From NCBI GenBank assembly GCA_020850355.1, contig JADZEX010000082.1:1-64000 (forward strand): DNA of 64,000 bases. The letters are read 5' to 3'. Shown here in pieces: positions 1-7,238 of the stretch. How positions within the stretch are numbered: the first letter of the stretch is position 1; every line of letters starts with the position of its first letter. A program made the translations under genes and the position numbers. Source of the DNA: Fimbriimonadaceae bacterium (GTDB lineage Bacteria > Armatimonadota > UBA10988). Below the pieces are notes generated by a model. It did no database searches. It was not told where the DNA came from and worked only from the letters and a program-made list of their open reading frames with translations.

Positions 1-59
1 ACCGAGGGCGGCAGCAGCCAGGTTTGGTCCACGTCCCAGGGCAGGAAGGTCTTGCTCAT
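1..59 (-). CDS. IS transposase, N-terminal fragment (cut by window edge)
   Basis: The minus strand reads ATG at 59 and continues in frame to base 1 as MSKTFLPWDVDQTWLLPPSV. This is the characteristic opening of IS1182-like (DDE, DUF772-type) transposases. Only about 20 codons are in the window, so catalytic residues and integrity cannot be judged. The reading is away from the window, so the terminal inverted repeat of the element should lie to the right, somewhere between base 60 and about 330, but its partner end is outside and the boundary cannot be fixed. The call rests on recognition of the N-terminal peptide alone. Confidence 0.75.
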   Translation of the reverse strand, partial: MSKTFLPWDVDQTWLLPPS

Positions 60-327
60 GCCCTTATCGAATCACAGCCTGGCCCGGATGTCGATCCCCC
101 GGGAGGGATTCCCGCATGGGCTCCTAGGTCGACTGCTCTAGCCTACGGCGCTCTGCCCGCCATAATGGGGAACTCACCCGATGTCCAGCCGCCTGCGGTT
201 TCGGCACAATCCAAATCGACGGCGCAGGTTAACCGACGGGGCGGATCCGTGGGGGCCAGGCCGGACAACCAGCCGGGCGAGGGCTCGGCAGCACGAGTCA
301 GATTGGGGAATCGGCTTCGCTCGCTGG
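60..327. other. IS flank / non-coding stretch
   Basis: This stretch lies between the transposase start and the first chromosomal gene. It should contain the end of the insertion element and the junction with chromosomal DNA. I see no convincing coding sequence. An ATG at 181 opens a frame that joins the next gene, but the peptide from 181 to 327 is arginine-rich and looks non-coding. Confidence 0.4.
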
Positions 328-1206
328 TTGTCCTGGTCGCGGTTCCGCGGGCTACGGATAGTCTGTGTTGGTCTCCTACTCTCTACTCGAGCGGTCGCCA
401 CGGTGGCGACCGCTTCTTTTCATTCCCACGACGAGCCCCAGCGCTGGCGCGACGTCGCCGATCAGCTCTACAGCCCGGCCTTCCGCGACACCTTCGACTA
501 CCGCCGCGCGACCTGTCTGGTGGCCGTCGCCGACGCGGCGCCGCGGTTGCAGGGCGCGCTGCTGGCGGTTGGTCTGAAACCGAACTTCGTCTACCAGATC
601 AAGCTCGAAGCGCCCACCGACTCGCCCGCCTTCGACGCCGTCGCGGCCTGTGGGCGGTACTGGCAGGAGGAGTGGCTGGGCGCCCTCTGGGGCCAGGGGC
701 TCAACCTCAACCGCAAGGGCGACGGCCGGCGGCCGAGTCCGAACGACCTGCTCTGGCGCGAGCGCGTCACCGTCACCGCCGCCGGCAGCCCGACTGGCCG
801 GCGCTACCGCTTCCGGGCCTACTGGCTGCTCGGCTGGTTCGTCACCGATGCCCGCGGCGGGGCCTGGGCCAGCTTCGCCGACGGCGACAGCTACCATGCG
901 CTGTTCCGCGTCGACCAACGCCCACCACAGCCCGCCGACTGCCCGCCCCGCGGGGTGGTCTGTCGGGCCGACCCGGCCAGCTCGCCGGCCTACGACACCG
1001 CCCTGCCGCCGCGCGAGGTGCAGCTCTATGCCGAGTGGGAGCGCCTGCCGGCGGGTGGCCAGCGGTTGCCGGCCGGCGACTACCAGCTCGACCTGGTCGT
1101 CAGCGAGGACGGCCTGCACGGCAGCGGCGGCGAGTTCGGCGGCGGCTGGGCCACCGTGCTGCAACTGCCGCTGCGCGTCAGCATCGCGCCAACTCCGGCC
1201 GATTGA
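328..1206 (+). CDS. Predicted secreted protein of unknown function
   Basis: About 292 residues from a TTG at 328; the frame is open back to an ATG at 181, but that extension is Arg-rich and unlikely. The proposed start gives a plausible signal peptide (RFRGLRIVCVGLLLSTRA, then A-T-A before SFHSH). The mature part contains GLKPNFVYQIKLEAP and a later FVTDARGGAWASF stretch, resembling beta-sandwich secreted proteins of unknown role found in bacteria and archaea. No catalytic motif is visible. The start is uncertain because no good ribosome binding site is seen and a terminator-like hairpin (390-420) lies within the first 31 codons. The insertion element just upstream may have displaced the native promoter and leader. 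Confidence 0.6.
   Translation: MSWSRFRGLRIVCVGLLLSTRAVATVATASFHSHDEPQRWRDVADQLYSPAFRDTFDYRRATCLVAVADAAPRLQGALLAVGLKPNFVYQIKLEAPTDSPAFDAVAACGRYWQEEWLGALWGQGLNLNRKGDGRRPSPNDLLWRERVTVTAAGSPTGRRYRFRAYWLLGWFVTDARGGAWASFADGDSYHALFRVDQRPPQPADCPPRGVVCRADPASSPAYDTALPPREVQLYAEWERLPAGGQRLPAGDYQLDLVVSEDGLHGSGGEFGGGWATVLQLPLRVSIAPTPAD
390..420 (+). terminator. Strong rho-independent terminator-like hairpin
   Basis: A perfect 11-bp inverted repeat (AGCGGTCGCCA / TGGCGACCGCT) with a 3-nt loop is followed directly by TCTTTT. It has the textbook form of an intrinsic terminator reading rightward. It lies inside the frame of the first secreted-protein gene, close to its N-terminus, so it may instead stop read-through from the insertion element or act as an attenuator. 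Confidence 0.65.
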
Positions 1207-1246
1207 CCCGCCGCGGCGGCGTGGCATACTGAACTGGGAGCCGCCG

Positions 1247-2476
1247 TTGACCGCCGCACCACCTCGCCTCCGGCCTTTGCAGCCCACGCCGTCGCAACGC
1301 GACGGGGCTCCCAGCATCGTCTGGAGTGACCCGCTCGGCCTCGCCGAGGCGGTCGAGGTGCCGCACGCCGTGGCTGTGCTGATGACCCTCTTCGACGGCC
1401 AGCGGACGCTCCCGGCCGTGCTCGACGAGTGGCGCCAGATGGCCGGCGAGGAGCTCCCGCTGGAGTATCTCGCCGCGCTGGTGGCGCAGTGTGATCAGCA
1501 CCTGCTGCTCGACGGCGGTCGCTACACCGCCGCCCGCGACGAGGCCCTCGCCGCGTACCGCGCCGCCGGCGTCCGGCCAGCGCGGCATTGTCCCGGCGGC
1601 TACCCGGCCGAGCCCACCGCCTGCCGCGCCTTTCTCGACGACCTCCTGGCCCTGGCGCCGCCCCGGCCGGGGCAGCCGCTCGGCCTCGTCGCGCCGCACA
1701 TCGACTTCCACCGCGGCCGCCGCGGCTACGCCGCCGCCTACCAGGCGCTGCGCCACACCGCCGCCGACCTCTTCGTCGTCCTCGGCGTCGGCCACAGCTC
1801 CTGCTGCTGGCCCGACCCGCCGCCGCTCGCGACGCTCACGACCCTCGACTTCGCCACGCCGTTAGGCACCGTCCAGACCTCCGCCCCGGCCGTCGACCGG
1901 CTCCTGCAGCTCTACGCCGCCGTCGGTGGCGACGCTGCCGACCTGCTGCGCGACGAGCTGGTGCATCGCGAGGAGCACTCGCTCGAGTTTCAGATGCTGC
2001 TGCTGCAACACCTCTGCGGGCACCGTCCCTTCGCCGTGCTGCCGCTGCTGCTCGGCTCGCTGCATTCGTTCTACGACGACCCCGCCAACGTCGCCGGCCC
2101 ACGCGGCCTGGGACCGCTGCTCGGCGCGCTCGAGGCGCTGCTGGCGGAATGGCCGGGGCAGGTCGTGGTGATCGCCGGCGCCGACCTCTCGCACGTCGGC
2201 CCGCGCTTCGGCGGCGAGCCCGTGCAGCAGGCCGATCTGAGCTGGATCCAGGACGGTGACCACGCCGCCCTGAGCGACCTGGCGCAGCACGCCGGGCGCT
2301 TCTTCCGTCACTTCGCCGCCGACCAGAACGCCCGCAACGTTTGCAGCGTCGCCAACCTCTACGTCCTGCGCGCCCTGCTGCCCGAGGCGCGGTTCGCCCT
2401 GCTGGACCATGAGATCGCCTACGACCCGCAGCAGACCGTCAGCTTCGCCGCCGCCGCGCTGGAGTCTCTGGCGTGA
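1247..2476 (+). CDS. MEMO-family protein (AmmeMemoRadiSam system protein B)
   Basis: A 409-residue protein. TTG at 1247 is chosen because GGGAG sits 6 nt upstream; the frame further upstream is a shadow of the preceding gene. Residues about 1-110 form an N-terminal domain of the kind found before MEMO in several phyla. From about 140 the MEMO fold follows, with APHIDFHRGR, GVGHSS, HSLEFQMLLLQ and AGADLSHVG motifs that carry the conserved His/Asp/Glu positions of the family. MEMO proteins resemble class III extradiol dioxygenases. In bacteria they form the AmmeMemoRadiSam set with an AMMECR1 protein and a radical SAM enzyme; neither partner is in this window. The stop overlaps the start of the HD gene (GTGA), so the two are probably co-translated. 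The molecular function is not established. Confidence 0.85.
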   Translation: MTAAPPRLRPLQPTPSQRDGAPSIVWSDPLGLAEAVEVPHAVAVLMTLFDGQRTLPAVLDEWRQMAGEELPLEYLAALVAQCDQHLLLDGGRYTAARDEALAAYRAAGVRPARHCPGGYPAEPTACRAFLDDLLALAPPRPGQPLGLVAPHIDFHRGRRGYAAAYQALRHTAADLFVVLGVGHSSCCWPDPPPLATLTTLDFATPLGTVQTSAPAVDRLLQLYAAVGGDAADLLRDELVHREEHSLEFQMLLLQHLCGHRPFAVLPLLLGSLHSFYDDPANVAGPRGLGPLLGALEALLAEWPGQVVVIAGADLSHVGPRFGGEPVQQADLSWIQDGDHAALSDLAQHAGRFFRHFAADQNARNVCSVANLYVLRALLPEARFALLDHEIAYDPQQTVSFAAAALESLA

Positions 2477-3798
2477 GCAAGGTGATCCGCGACGCCCTGC
2501 ATGGCGACATCGAGTTCAGCCCCGCCGAACTGCGGCTGATCGACACCCTGCCGCTGCAGCGCCTGCGCGGCATCAAACAGCTCGGCACCAGTGCGCTGGT
2601 CTACCCTTCGGCCGTCCACACCCGCTTCGAGCACTCCCTGGGCACCTGCTGGGTCGCCAAGCGCCTGCTCGCCGAGCTCCGCCGCCGCGGCGTCGCGATC
2701 GAGTCCGAGGACGCCGTCGCGGTGCCCGCCGCCGCGCTGCTGCACGACATCACCCACATCCCCTTCGGCCACACCTTCGAGGACGAGCGCCGGGTCTTTG
2801 CGCGGCACGACGAGGATCCCGACCGCCTGGAGCGTTTCCTGGCCGCGCCGGACCTGGCCGCCGCCCTCCGCGCCACCGGCGCCGCCGAGCGCGTGCGCGC
2901 CTTGCTGACCCGCGACCCCGCCGCGCCGCGCCCCTATGCGCACGAGCTGATCAGCGGCACCGTCTGCGCCGACCTGCTCGACTACCTCCGCCGTGACGCC
3001 TTCCACACCGGCCTCGCGCAAGCCTACGACGACCGCCTCTTCCGCAGCTTCGACGTCGCCGCCGAGCACCTCACCGTCGACCTGCAAAAGGACGGCCTCT
3101 TCCGGCACGACGTGCTCAGCGAACTGATCCACCTGCTGCGGGTGCGCTACAACCTCACCGAGCGGGTCTACTACCACCACGCCAAGGCCGTCGCCGGGGC
3201 GATGATCTCCAAGGCCCTGGAACTGGCCCTGGCGGCCGGTCGAGTCGACCTGGCGGCGTTGATGCAGGTCGGCGACGAGGCCTTTCTGTGGTCGCTGGCC
3301 CAGGCCTGCGCCGATCTGCCCGATGTCGCCGACCTGCTCGACGACCTCGCCCGCCGCCGGCTCTACAAGCGGGTCTACCTGTTGACCGTGGCCGGTTACG
3401 GCCGACCGGGGGTCGACGCCGAGCAGCAGGCCGCGCTGGCCGCCACCTACCACTACGATGCCGCCGCCCGCCGTCAGGCCGAGGAGTCCCTCGCCGCCAA
3501 GCTGAAGCTGCCCGCCGGCGCGGTGATCCTCTACTGCCCCTCGCCTCGGATGCAGCTCAAGGAAGCGCACGTCCCGGTCCGTGTCGAACCCGGCCGGGTG
3601 GTCCCCCTGGCCACCCTCGGCAACCCCGAAGTCGCCAGCCTGGTCGCCAAACACCGCGCCCTCTGGGGCTTCTTTGTGGCCCTCCGCCGCGACCACGAAC
3701 ACCTCTTCGCCCGCGCCGGCCAACTCTGCGAAGAACGCTTCGGCCACGCCAACATGATCCGCCTCCAGGCCCGCGGGCAGTTGTCGTTCGAGTTCTGA
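2473..3798 (+). CDS. HD-domain phosphohydrolase (SAMHD1/dGTPase-like)
   Basis: A 441-residue protein starting with GTG at 2473, overlapping the MEMO stop by 4 nt. The N-terminus (IRDALHGDIEFSPAELRLID, then LQRLRGIKQLG) is the classic opening of the SAMHD1-like HD family. The metal-binding set is visible: HTRFEHSLG (His54), LLHDITH (His91-Asp92) and IPFGH. Such proteins hydrolyse deoxynucleoside triphosphates or other phosphoesters in the cytoplasm; the substrate here is not deducible. Its coupling to the MEMO gene suggests co-regulation rather than a known shared pathway. Confidence 0.88.
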   Translation: MSKVIRDALHGDIEFSPAELRLIDTLPLQRLRGIKQLGTSALVYPSAVHTRFEHSLGTCWVAKRLLAELRRRGVAIESEDAVAVPAAALLHDITHIPFGHTFEDERRVFARHDEDPDRLERFLAAPDLAAALRATGAAERVRALLTRDPAAPRPYAHELISGTVCADLLDYLRRDAFHTGLAQAYDDRLFRSFDVAAEHLTVDLQKDGLFRHDVLSELIHLLRVRYNLTERVYYHHAKAVAGAMISKALELALAAGRVDLAALMQVGDEAFLWSLAQACADLPDVADLLDDLARRRLYKRVYLLTVAGYGRPGVDAEQQAALAATYHYDAAARRQAEESLAAKLKLPAGAVILYCPSPRMQLKEAHVPVRVEPGRVVPLATLGNPEVASLVAKHRALWGFFVALRRDHEHLFARAGQLCEERFGHANMIRLQARGQLSFEF

Positions 3799-3978
3799 GC
3801 GCCCGGCGGCCGCCGCCCCACGGTGGCGGCCAGGACCCACCCACGCGACGCGGGCCGGCGTCCACTCGGTCGCGGCAATCCGTGCGGTTGCCGACGGACC
3901 ATGTGTCGTCCGCCGCCCCCGGTTGCCTTGCTGTCTCCCAACTCTCCCGCCCCAGGCGCCCTGGCAGCGGAGCTGCGG
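3799..3978. other. Convergent intergenic region
   Basis: There is no supported gene between the HD gene and the convergent flavoprotein. A GC-rich hairpin near 3808-3831 (GGCCGCCGCC / GGTGGCGGCC, one G-T pair) could help termination but has no T-run. Frames open through here lack coding character. Confidence 0.4.
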
Positions 3979-4635
3979 CTACAGGCCGAGTGCGACTCGG
4001 ATCTGCTGGCCGAGGGCCTTAGCCTCTGTCAGGCTGGCCGGATCGTCACCGAAAGTCTGCACGCCGACCGACTCCACGGTCGCGTCTGGCCCGTGGAGCA
4101 TCCGAACCCCGCTCATCTCGCACTGGTCGCCGTGCCCGCAGCGGATGCAGGGGACGTTGCCCAGCAGCACCATCGTGCCGACTGCGGTGATGCCCTCTTC
4201 CATCATCCAGAAGGCGATCTGCGCCCCGGCTGTTTCGGCCGCGGGCGGTAGTTGAGGTGCGCCGGGCTGGCAGGCGGTCGTAATCACGGCGGCCCCGACC
4301 TTGCCGCGATTCAGCCCGGTCTGGTGGCGCAGGCAGTACATCCGCTCCATGAAGGCCTTGCTGCGGGCGTCCAGGCTGCTGTACGGCGTGAAGGCCCCCA
4401 GCACGAAGGCGCTGGCCGCGCGGAACATCTCGGCGAGCTCGCGGCCGTCATCGGCCACCACGCAGGTGTTGGTCTCCAGACAGCCGAGGCACGCCCGGCA
4501 GGGCTCCAGGTTGTAGTCCGAGAGTTTGACGAACTTCGTCGGTAGACCCGTTGCGGTCAAGACGGTCTGCACCGCGCGATCCGTGTTGCTGCGCGGCACC
4601 GGGCTGCCACTGATTCCGAGCACCAGGTGTTCCAT
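3979..4635 (-). CDS. Iron-sulfur flavoprotein / NADPH-dependent FMN reductase family
   Basis: A 218-residue flavodoxin-fold protein. The ATG at 4635 is chosen over upstream options because GGAGGG precedes it at good distance and the fold begins at once (LVLGISGSPVPRSNTD, the FMN phosphate loop). After it comes EPCRACLGCLETNTC, a compact C-X2-C-X2-C-X5-C cluster typical of 4Fe-4S iron-sulfur flavoproteins. A second Cys set occurs at PCIRCGHGDQC. This implies electron transfer or detoxification of oxidants in the cytoplasm with FMN plus an iron-sulfur centre. It is transcribed divergently from a Crp/Fnr regulator 134 bp away, a natural candidate for its control. The physiological acceptor is unknown. 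Confidence 0.8.
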   Translation of the reverse strand: MEHLVLGISGSPVPRSNTDRAVQTVLTATGLPTKFVKLSDYNLEPCRACLGCLETNTCVVADDGRELAEMFRAASAFVLGAFTPYSSLDARSKAFMERMYCLRHQTGLNRGKVGAAVITTACQPGAPQLPPAAETAGAQIAFWMMEEGITAVGTMVLLGNVPCIRCGHGDQCEMSGVRMLHGPDATVESVGVQTFGDDPASLTEAKALGQQIRVALGL

Positions 4636-4769
4636 GCTGTCGCGCCCTCCGGGCCGGCTGCCCACTGCGCAGGCGCCACCCGGCCGGTAGTCTGGGTGAC
4701 AACCGGGCCTGCGGTCTGTCAAGCATTGTACAGTGCGGCCCGATCCGGGACGTGTGCGTCGGAGGATAG

Positions 4770-5507
4770 GTGAGCGGCATGACCCGACTGCCCTGCATGT
4801 TCGACTTCTGGTTGTTCGCGGAGCTGACCCAAGCCGAACGAAGCCTGCTCGAAGATCACGCCACTCGCCAGGTATGGACGCCGGGCGAGGTCGTCTTCGC
4901 CGAAGGCGATGAGGTCACGATGGTGCTGCTGGTCACTGCCGGGCGGCTGCGGCTCAGCCGGTTCTCGGCGCACGGGCGCGAACTCGTCCTGGGCTACCTG
5001 GATCCGCACGATCTGGTGGGGGAAGAAGCGCTGTTCCGGCCTGCCACGTACCCTTACACCGCCACCGCCTGCGAGCCGAGCCACACCTGCGCCTGTCGCA
5101 AGGCGGACATCGAGCAACTCGCCACGCGCGAACCGGCCCTGGGTGCCCGCCTCACGCGCCGCCTGGGCGAGCGGTTGGAGCAGGCTGTGCAGTTGACCGA
5201 CCTGGGCCTCTACGCTGTCCGCGAGCGCGTCCTGCGGGTGCTGGTGAGGCTCGCCCGCGAGCGCGGCTCCAGCGATGCCGCTGGCCGGCTGGTCGCTCCG
5301 CGGGTCACCCAGGAGGAACTCGCCAGCCTGGTCGGCGCCTCGCGCGTGATGGTCAGCAATGCCCTGCGTGACCTGCGCGAGGCAGGCGACGTCGAGCCGG
5401 CCGCGGGCCGTCGACTGCTCCTGACGGCGACGCCGCAGGCCGCCTTGCCGCCGAGGCGCTGCCGCTGCGACAACGACCCCGATCTCCTGCCCTGCCGTCC
5501 GAGCTGA
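4770..5507 (+). CDS. Crp/Fnr-family transcriptional regulator
   Basis: 245 residues. GTG at 4770 lies 4 nt after GGAGG; an ATG at 4779 is the alternative (13 nt after GGAGG). Residues about 10-125 form a cyclic-nucleotide-binding-type beta-roll (FAELTQAERSLLEDHATRQ, GEVVFAEGD, LVTAGRLRLSR), and the C-terminal part is a winged helix with TQEELASLVGASRVMVSNALRDL as recognition region. The protein has cysteines at the N-terminus (LPCMF), in the middle (CEPSHTCAC) and in a C-terminal tail (RCRCDNDPDLLPC), so a metal or redox sensor role is possible. That is inference. It probably regulates itself and the divergent iron-sulfur flavoprotein gene. Confidence 0.88.
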   Translation: MSGMTRLPCMFDFWLFAELTQAERSLLEDHATRQVWTPGEVVFAEGDEVTMVLLVTAGRLRLSRFSAHGRELVLGYLDPHDLVGEEALFRPATYPYTATACEPSHTCACRKADIEQLATREPALGARLTRRLGERLEQAVQLTDLGLYAVRERVLRVLVRLARERGSSDAAGRLVAPRVTQEELASLVGASRVMVSNALRDLREAGDVEPAAGRRLLLTATPQAALPPRRCRCDNDPDLLPCRPS

Positions 5508-5678
5508 CGGTCTGCCCGTCTGGGCCGGGCTGCTGGAGGCGCTCGATCGGGACGCGCCGGCGACCGCCTACGGGGTTGGCGGCACACCTGCTTGGTGACA
5601 GCACCGGCGCCTGGGCCTGGACAGCAGCGGAGTGGTTGGCCGCCCGTTTGTGGACACTCGACGTGCCACCCGCCGCCG

Positions 5679-7238
5679 CTACGGCGCGCGGTCCCCACGG
5701 TGAATCGTCGTGCGGTTCTCCCAGGTTGCCGTGTCGCTGTCGGCGTCGTAGGTGAGCACGCGTTCGGCGCTGCCGGGGGCGGGGGGGCGGTCGGGGTGGG
5801 GCAGCCAACGGCGGTGGGCCGCAATCAGGTCGGCGTAGCGGCTGTCGGCGATCAGGTTGGTCCACTGGTGCGGATCGCTGTGGCAGTCATAGAACTCAGC
5901 GCTGCCGTCGGCGTATTGGATGTAGCGGTAGCGCTCGCTGCGGATGCCGTGGTTGCCCTGGTTGTGGGTGGTGATGGCCGGCTGGCGACGCGGCGTGGAG
6001 GCCAGCCGGAGTTGCGGCAGCAGGCTGCGGCCCTCCTGGTCGGGGCGTGGCGGCAGGTCACAGAGCTCGAGCAGCGTCGGGAAGACGTCGAGCAGTTCGG
6101 CGGGCTGGCGACAGCGGCCACGCCGGCTGACACCTGGACCGGCGAAGATCAGTGGCACGCGGGTGCCTTCGTCCCAGAGGGTGTTCTTGCCACTGATCAG
6201 CTTCTCGCCGAGATGGAAGCCGTTGTCGCCGCAGACCACCACGATGGTGTCGTCGGCGCGGCCACTGGCCTGCAGACCGGCCAGCAGGCGACCGATCTGG
6301 GCGTCGACGAAGCTGGTGCAGGCGAGGTAGCTGCGGACCAGGTGACGCCACTGCCCACTCTCTTCGAGCCAGCGCAGGCGGGGCTCGGGGAGGTCCCAGT
6401 GGAGGTACCACGAGAAGTCGGGCGTGTCGCGGCGGTCGTCGCGGCGGACCGGCGGGAGCAGGCGGTCGTCGTCGGGGTAGAGGTCGAACCAACGCTGCGT
6501 GGCGTAGCAGGGGACGTGCGGCAGGTAGTACCCGACGGCCAGGAACTGCGGCTGGTCGGGCGGCGCGTCGAGGAGCTGGCGGATGGCCCAGTCGGTGATC
6601 TGGTAGTCGCCCTTGTCCTCGTCACGATGCGGGAAGCAACCCCAGTCCATCGCCGGGTGGTTGCCCATCGGCGTGGGTGGGATCAGCTTGCTGGGCGGCC
6701 TGGCGCCGAGGCCGCCGGGCGGGCCCCAGACGGCGAACTCCGGCGGGTCGCTGGCCTGCCGGGCCTGGCCGCCGTGGTAGACCTTGCCGGTGGCAGCGGT
6801 GCGGTAGCCTGCGGCGGCAAAGGCCTGCGGCAGCGTTACGCGCTGGCGCAGCTCCGGGACCGTGCGGAACCAGGGCGCCAGACCGTAGATGCCGCTGCTG
6901 CTGGGCCGCAGGCCAGTCATCAGGCTGGTCCGCGACGGATTGCAGAGCGGCGCCTGGCAGTGCGCGTTGGTGAAAGTGGTGCCCCGCCCCGCCAGTGCGT
7001 CGAGGTGCGGGGTCCGCGCGGAGGGGTGGACGCCGAGGTGACCGAGCCAGGAGTTCTGGTCGTCGATGGCGATCAGCAGCACGTCGGGCCGCCGCGCCGC
7101 CCGCATGCCCCGCGTCGCCACCGCCCCCGCCGCCAGCGCCCCCAGCCGCAGCACCTCGCGGCGAGAAAAGGGGTCAGGACCCTTTTTCGCTCCCGCGTGC
7201 GGTGCCGCCGAAAAAGGGTCCTGACCCCTTTCTGTCAT
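5679..7238 (-). CDS. Sulfatase, iduronate-2-sulfatase-like, Tat-exported
   Basis: 519 residues from ATG at 7238, which overlaps the stop of the upstream sulfatase gene (ATGA). A twin-arginine signal begins at residue 25 (SRREVLRLGALAAGAVA). The alkaline-phosphatase-fold sulfatase domain follows: DVLLIAIDDQ (metal Asp pair) and PLCNPSRTSLMTG, with Cys99 in C-X-P-S-R as the residue converted to formylglycine. GDNGFHLGEK and the C-terminal ERYRYIQYADG also match iduronate-2-sulfatase-like enzymes. It presumably removes sulfate from glycans outside the cytoplasmic membrane. Residues 3-25 are encoded by an inverted-repeat element (7165-7232), so the native N-terminus seems to have been altered just before the twin-arginine motif. 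No formylglycine-generating enzyme is in the window. Confidence 0.9.
   Translation of the reverse strand: MTERGQDPFSAAPHAGAKKGPDPFSRREVLRLGALAAGAVATRGMRAARRPDVLLIAIDDQNSWLGHLGVHPSARTPHLDALAGRGTTFTNAHCQAPLCNPSRTSLMTGLRPSSSGIYGLAPWFRTVPELRQRVTLPQAFAAAGYRTAATGKVYHGGQARQASDPPEFAVWGPPGGLGARPPSKLIPPTPMGNHPAMDWGCFPHRDEDKGDYQITDWAIRQLLDAPPDQPQFLAVGYYLPHVPCYATQRWFDLYPDDDRLLPPVRRDDRRDTPDFSWYLHWDLPEPRLRWLEESGQWRHLVRSYLACTSFVDAQIGRLLAGLQASGRADDTIVVVCGDNGFHLGEKLISGKNTLWDEGTRVPLIFAGPGVSRRGRCRQPAELLDVFPTLLELCDLPPRPDQEGRSLLPQLRLASTPRRQPAITTHNQGNHGIRSERYRYIQYADGSAEFYDCHSDPHQWTNLIADSRYADLIAAHRRWLPHPDRPPAPGSAERVLTYDADSDTATWENRTTIHRGDRAP
7165..7232. repeat. Inverted-repeat element inside the 5' end of a sulfatase gene
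   Basis: Two arms, 7165-7189 and 7209-7232, are inverted copies of GGGTCAGGACCCTTTTTCG plus a flanking GAAA(A)G that differs by one A. They are separated by 19 nt. Each arm itself contains the near-palindrome GGGTCaGGACCC. The element lies in frame between the ATG and the twin-arginine codons, adding about 23 residues including KKGPDPF and RGQDPF. It looks like a REP/MITE-type insertion. Confidence 0.8.

Noticed and set aside
3823-4251. Plus-strand frame between the HD gene and the flavoprotein gene
   Set aside because: Most of it is antisense to the flavoprotein, the rest is Pro/Arg-rich, and there is no ribosome binding site.
4689-4722. Minus-strand TTGACA with a CAGACT downstream, before the iron-sulfur flavoprotein gene
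   Set aside because: The spacer is 22 bp, too long for a normal promoter, so I did not list it.
5508-5678. Coding-like stretch after the Crp/Fnr stop (GLPVWAGLLEALDRD and STGAWAWTAAEWLAARL in different frames)
   Set aside because: The fragments are in different frames, have no starts or family match, and are short. They could be remnants, but this is not supportable.
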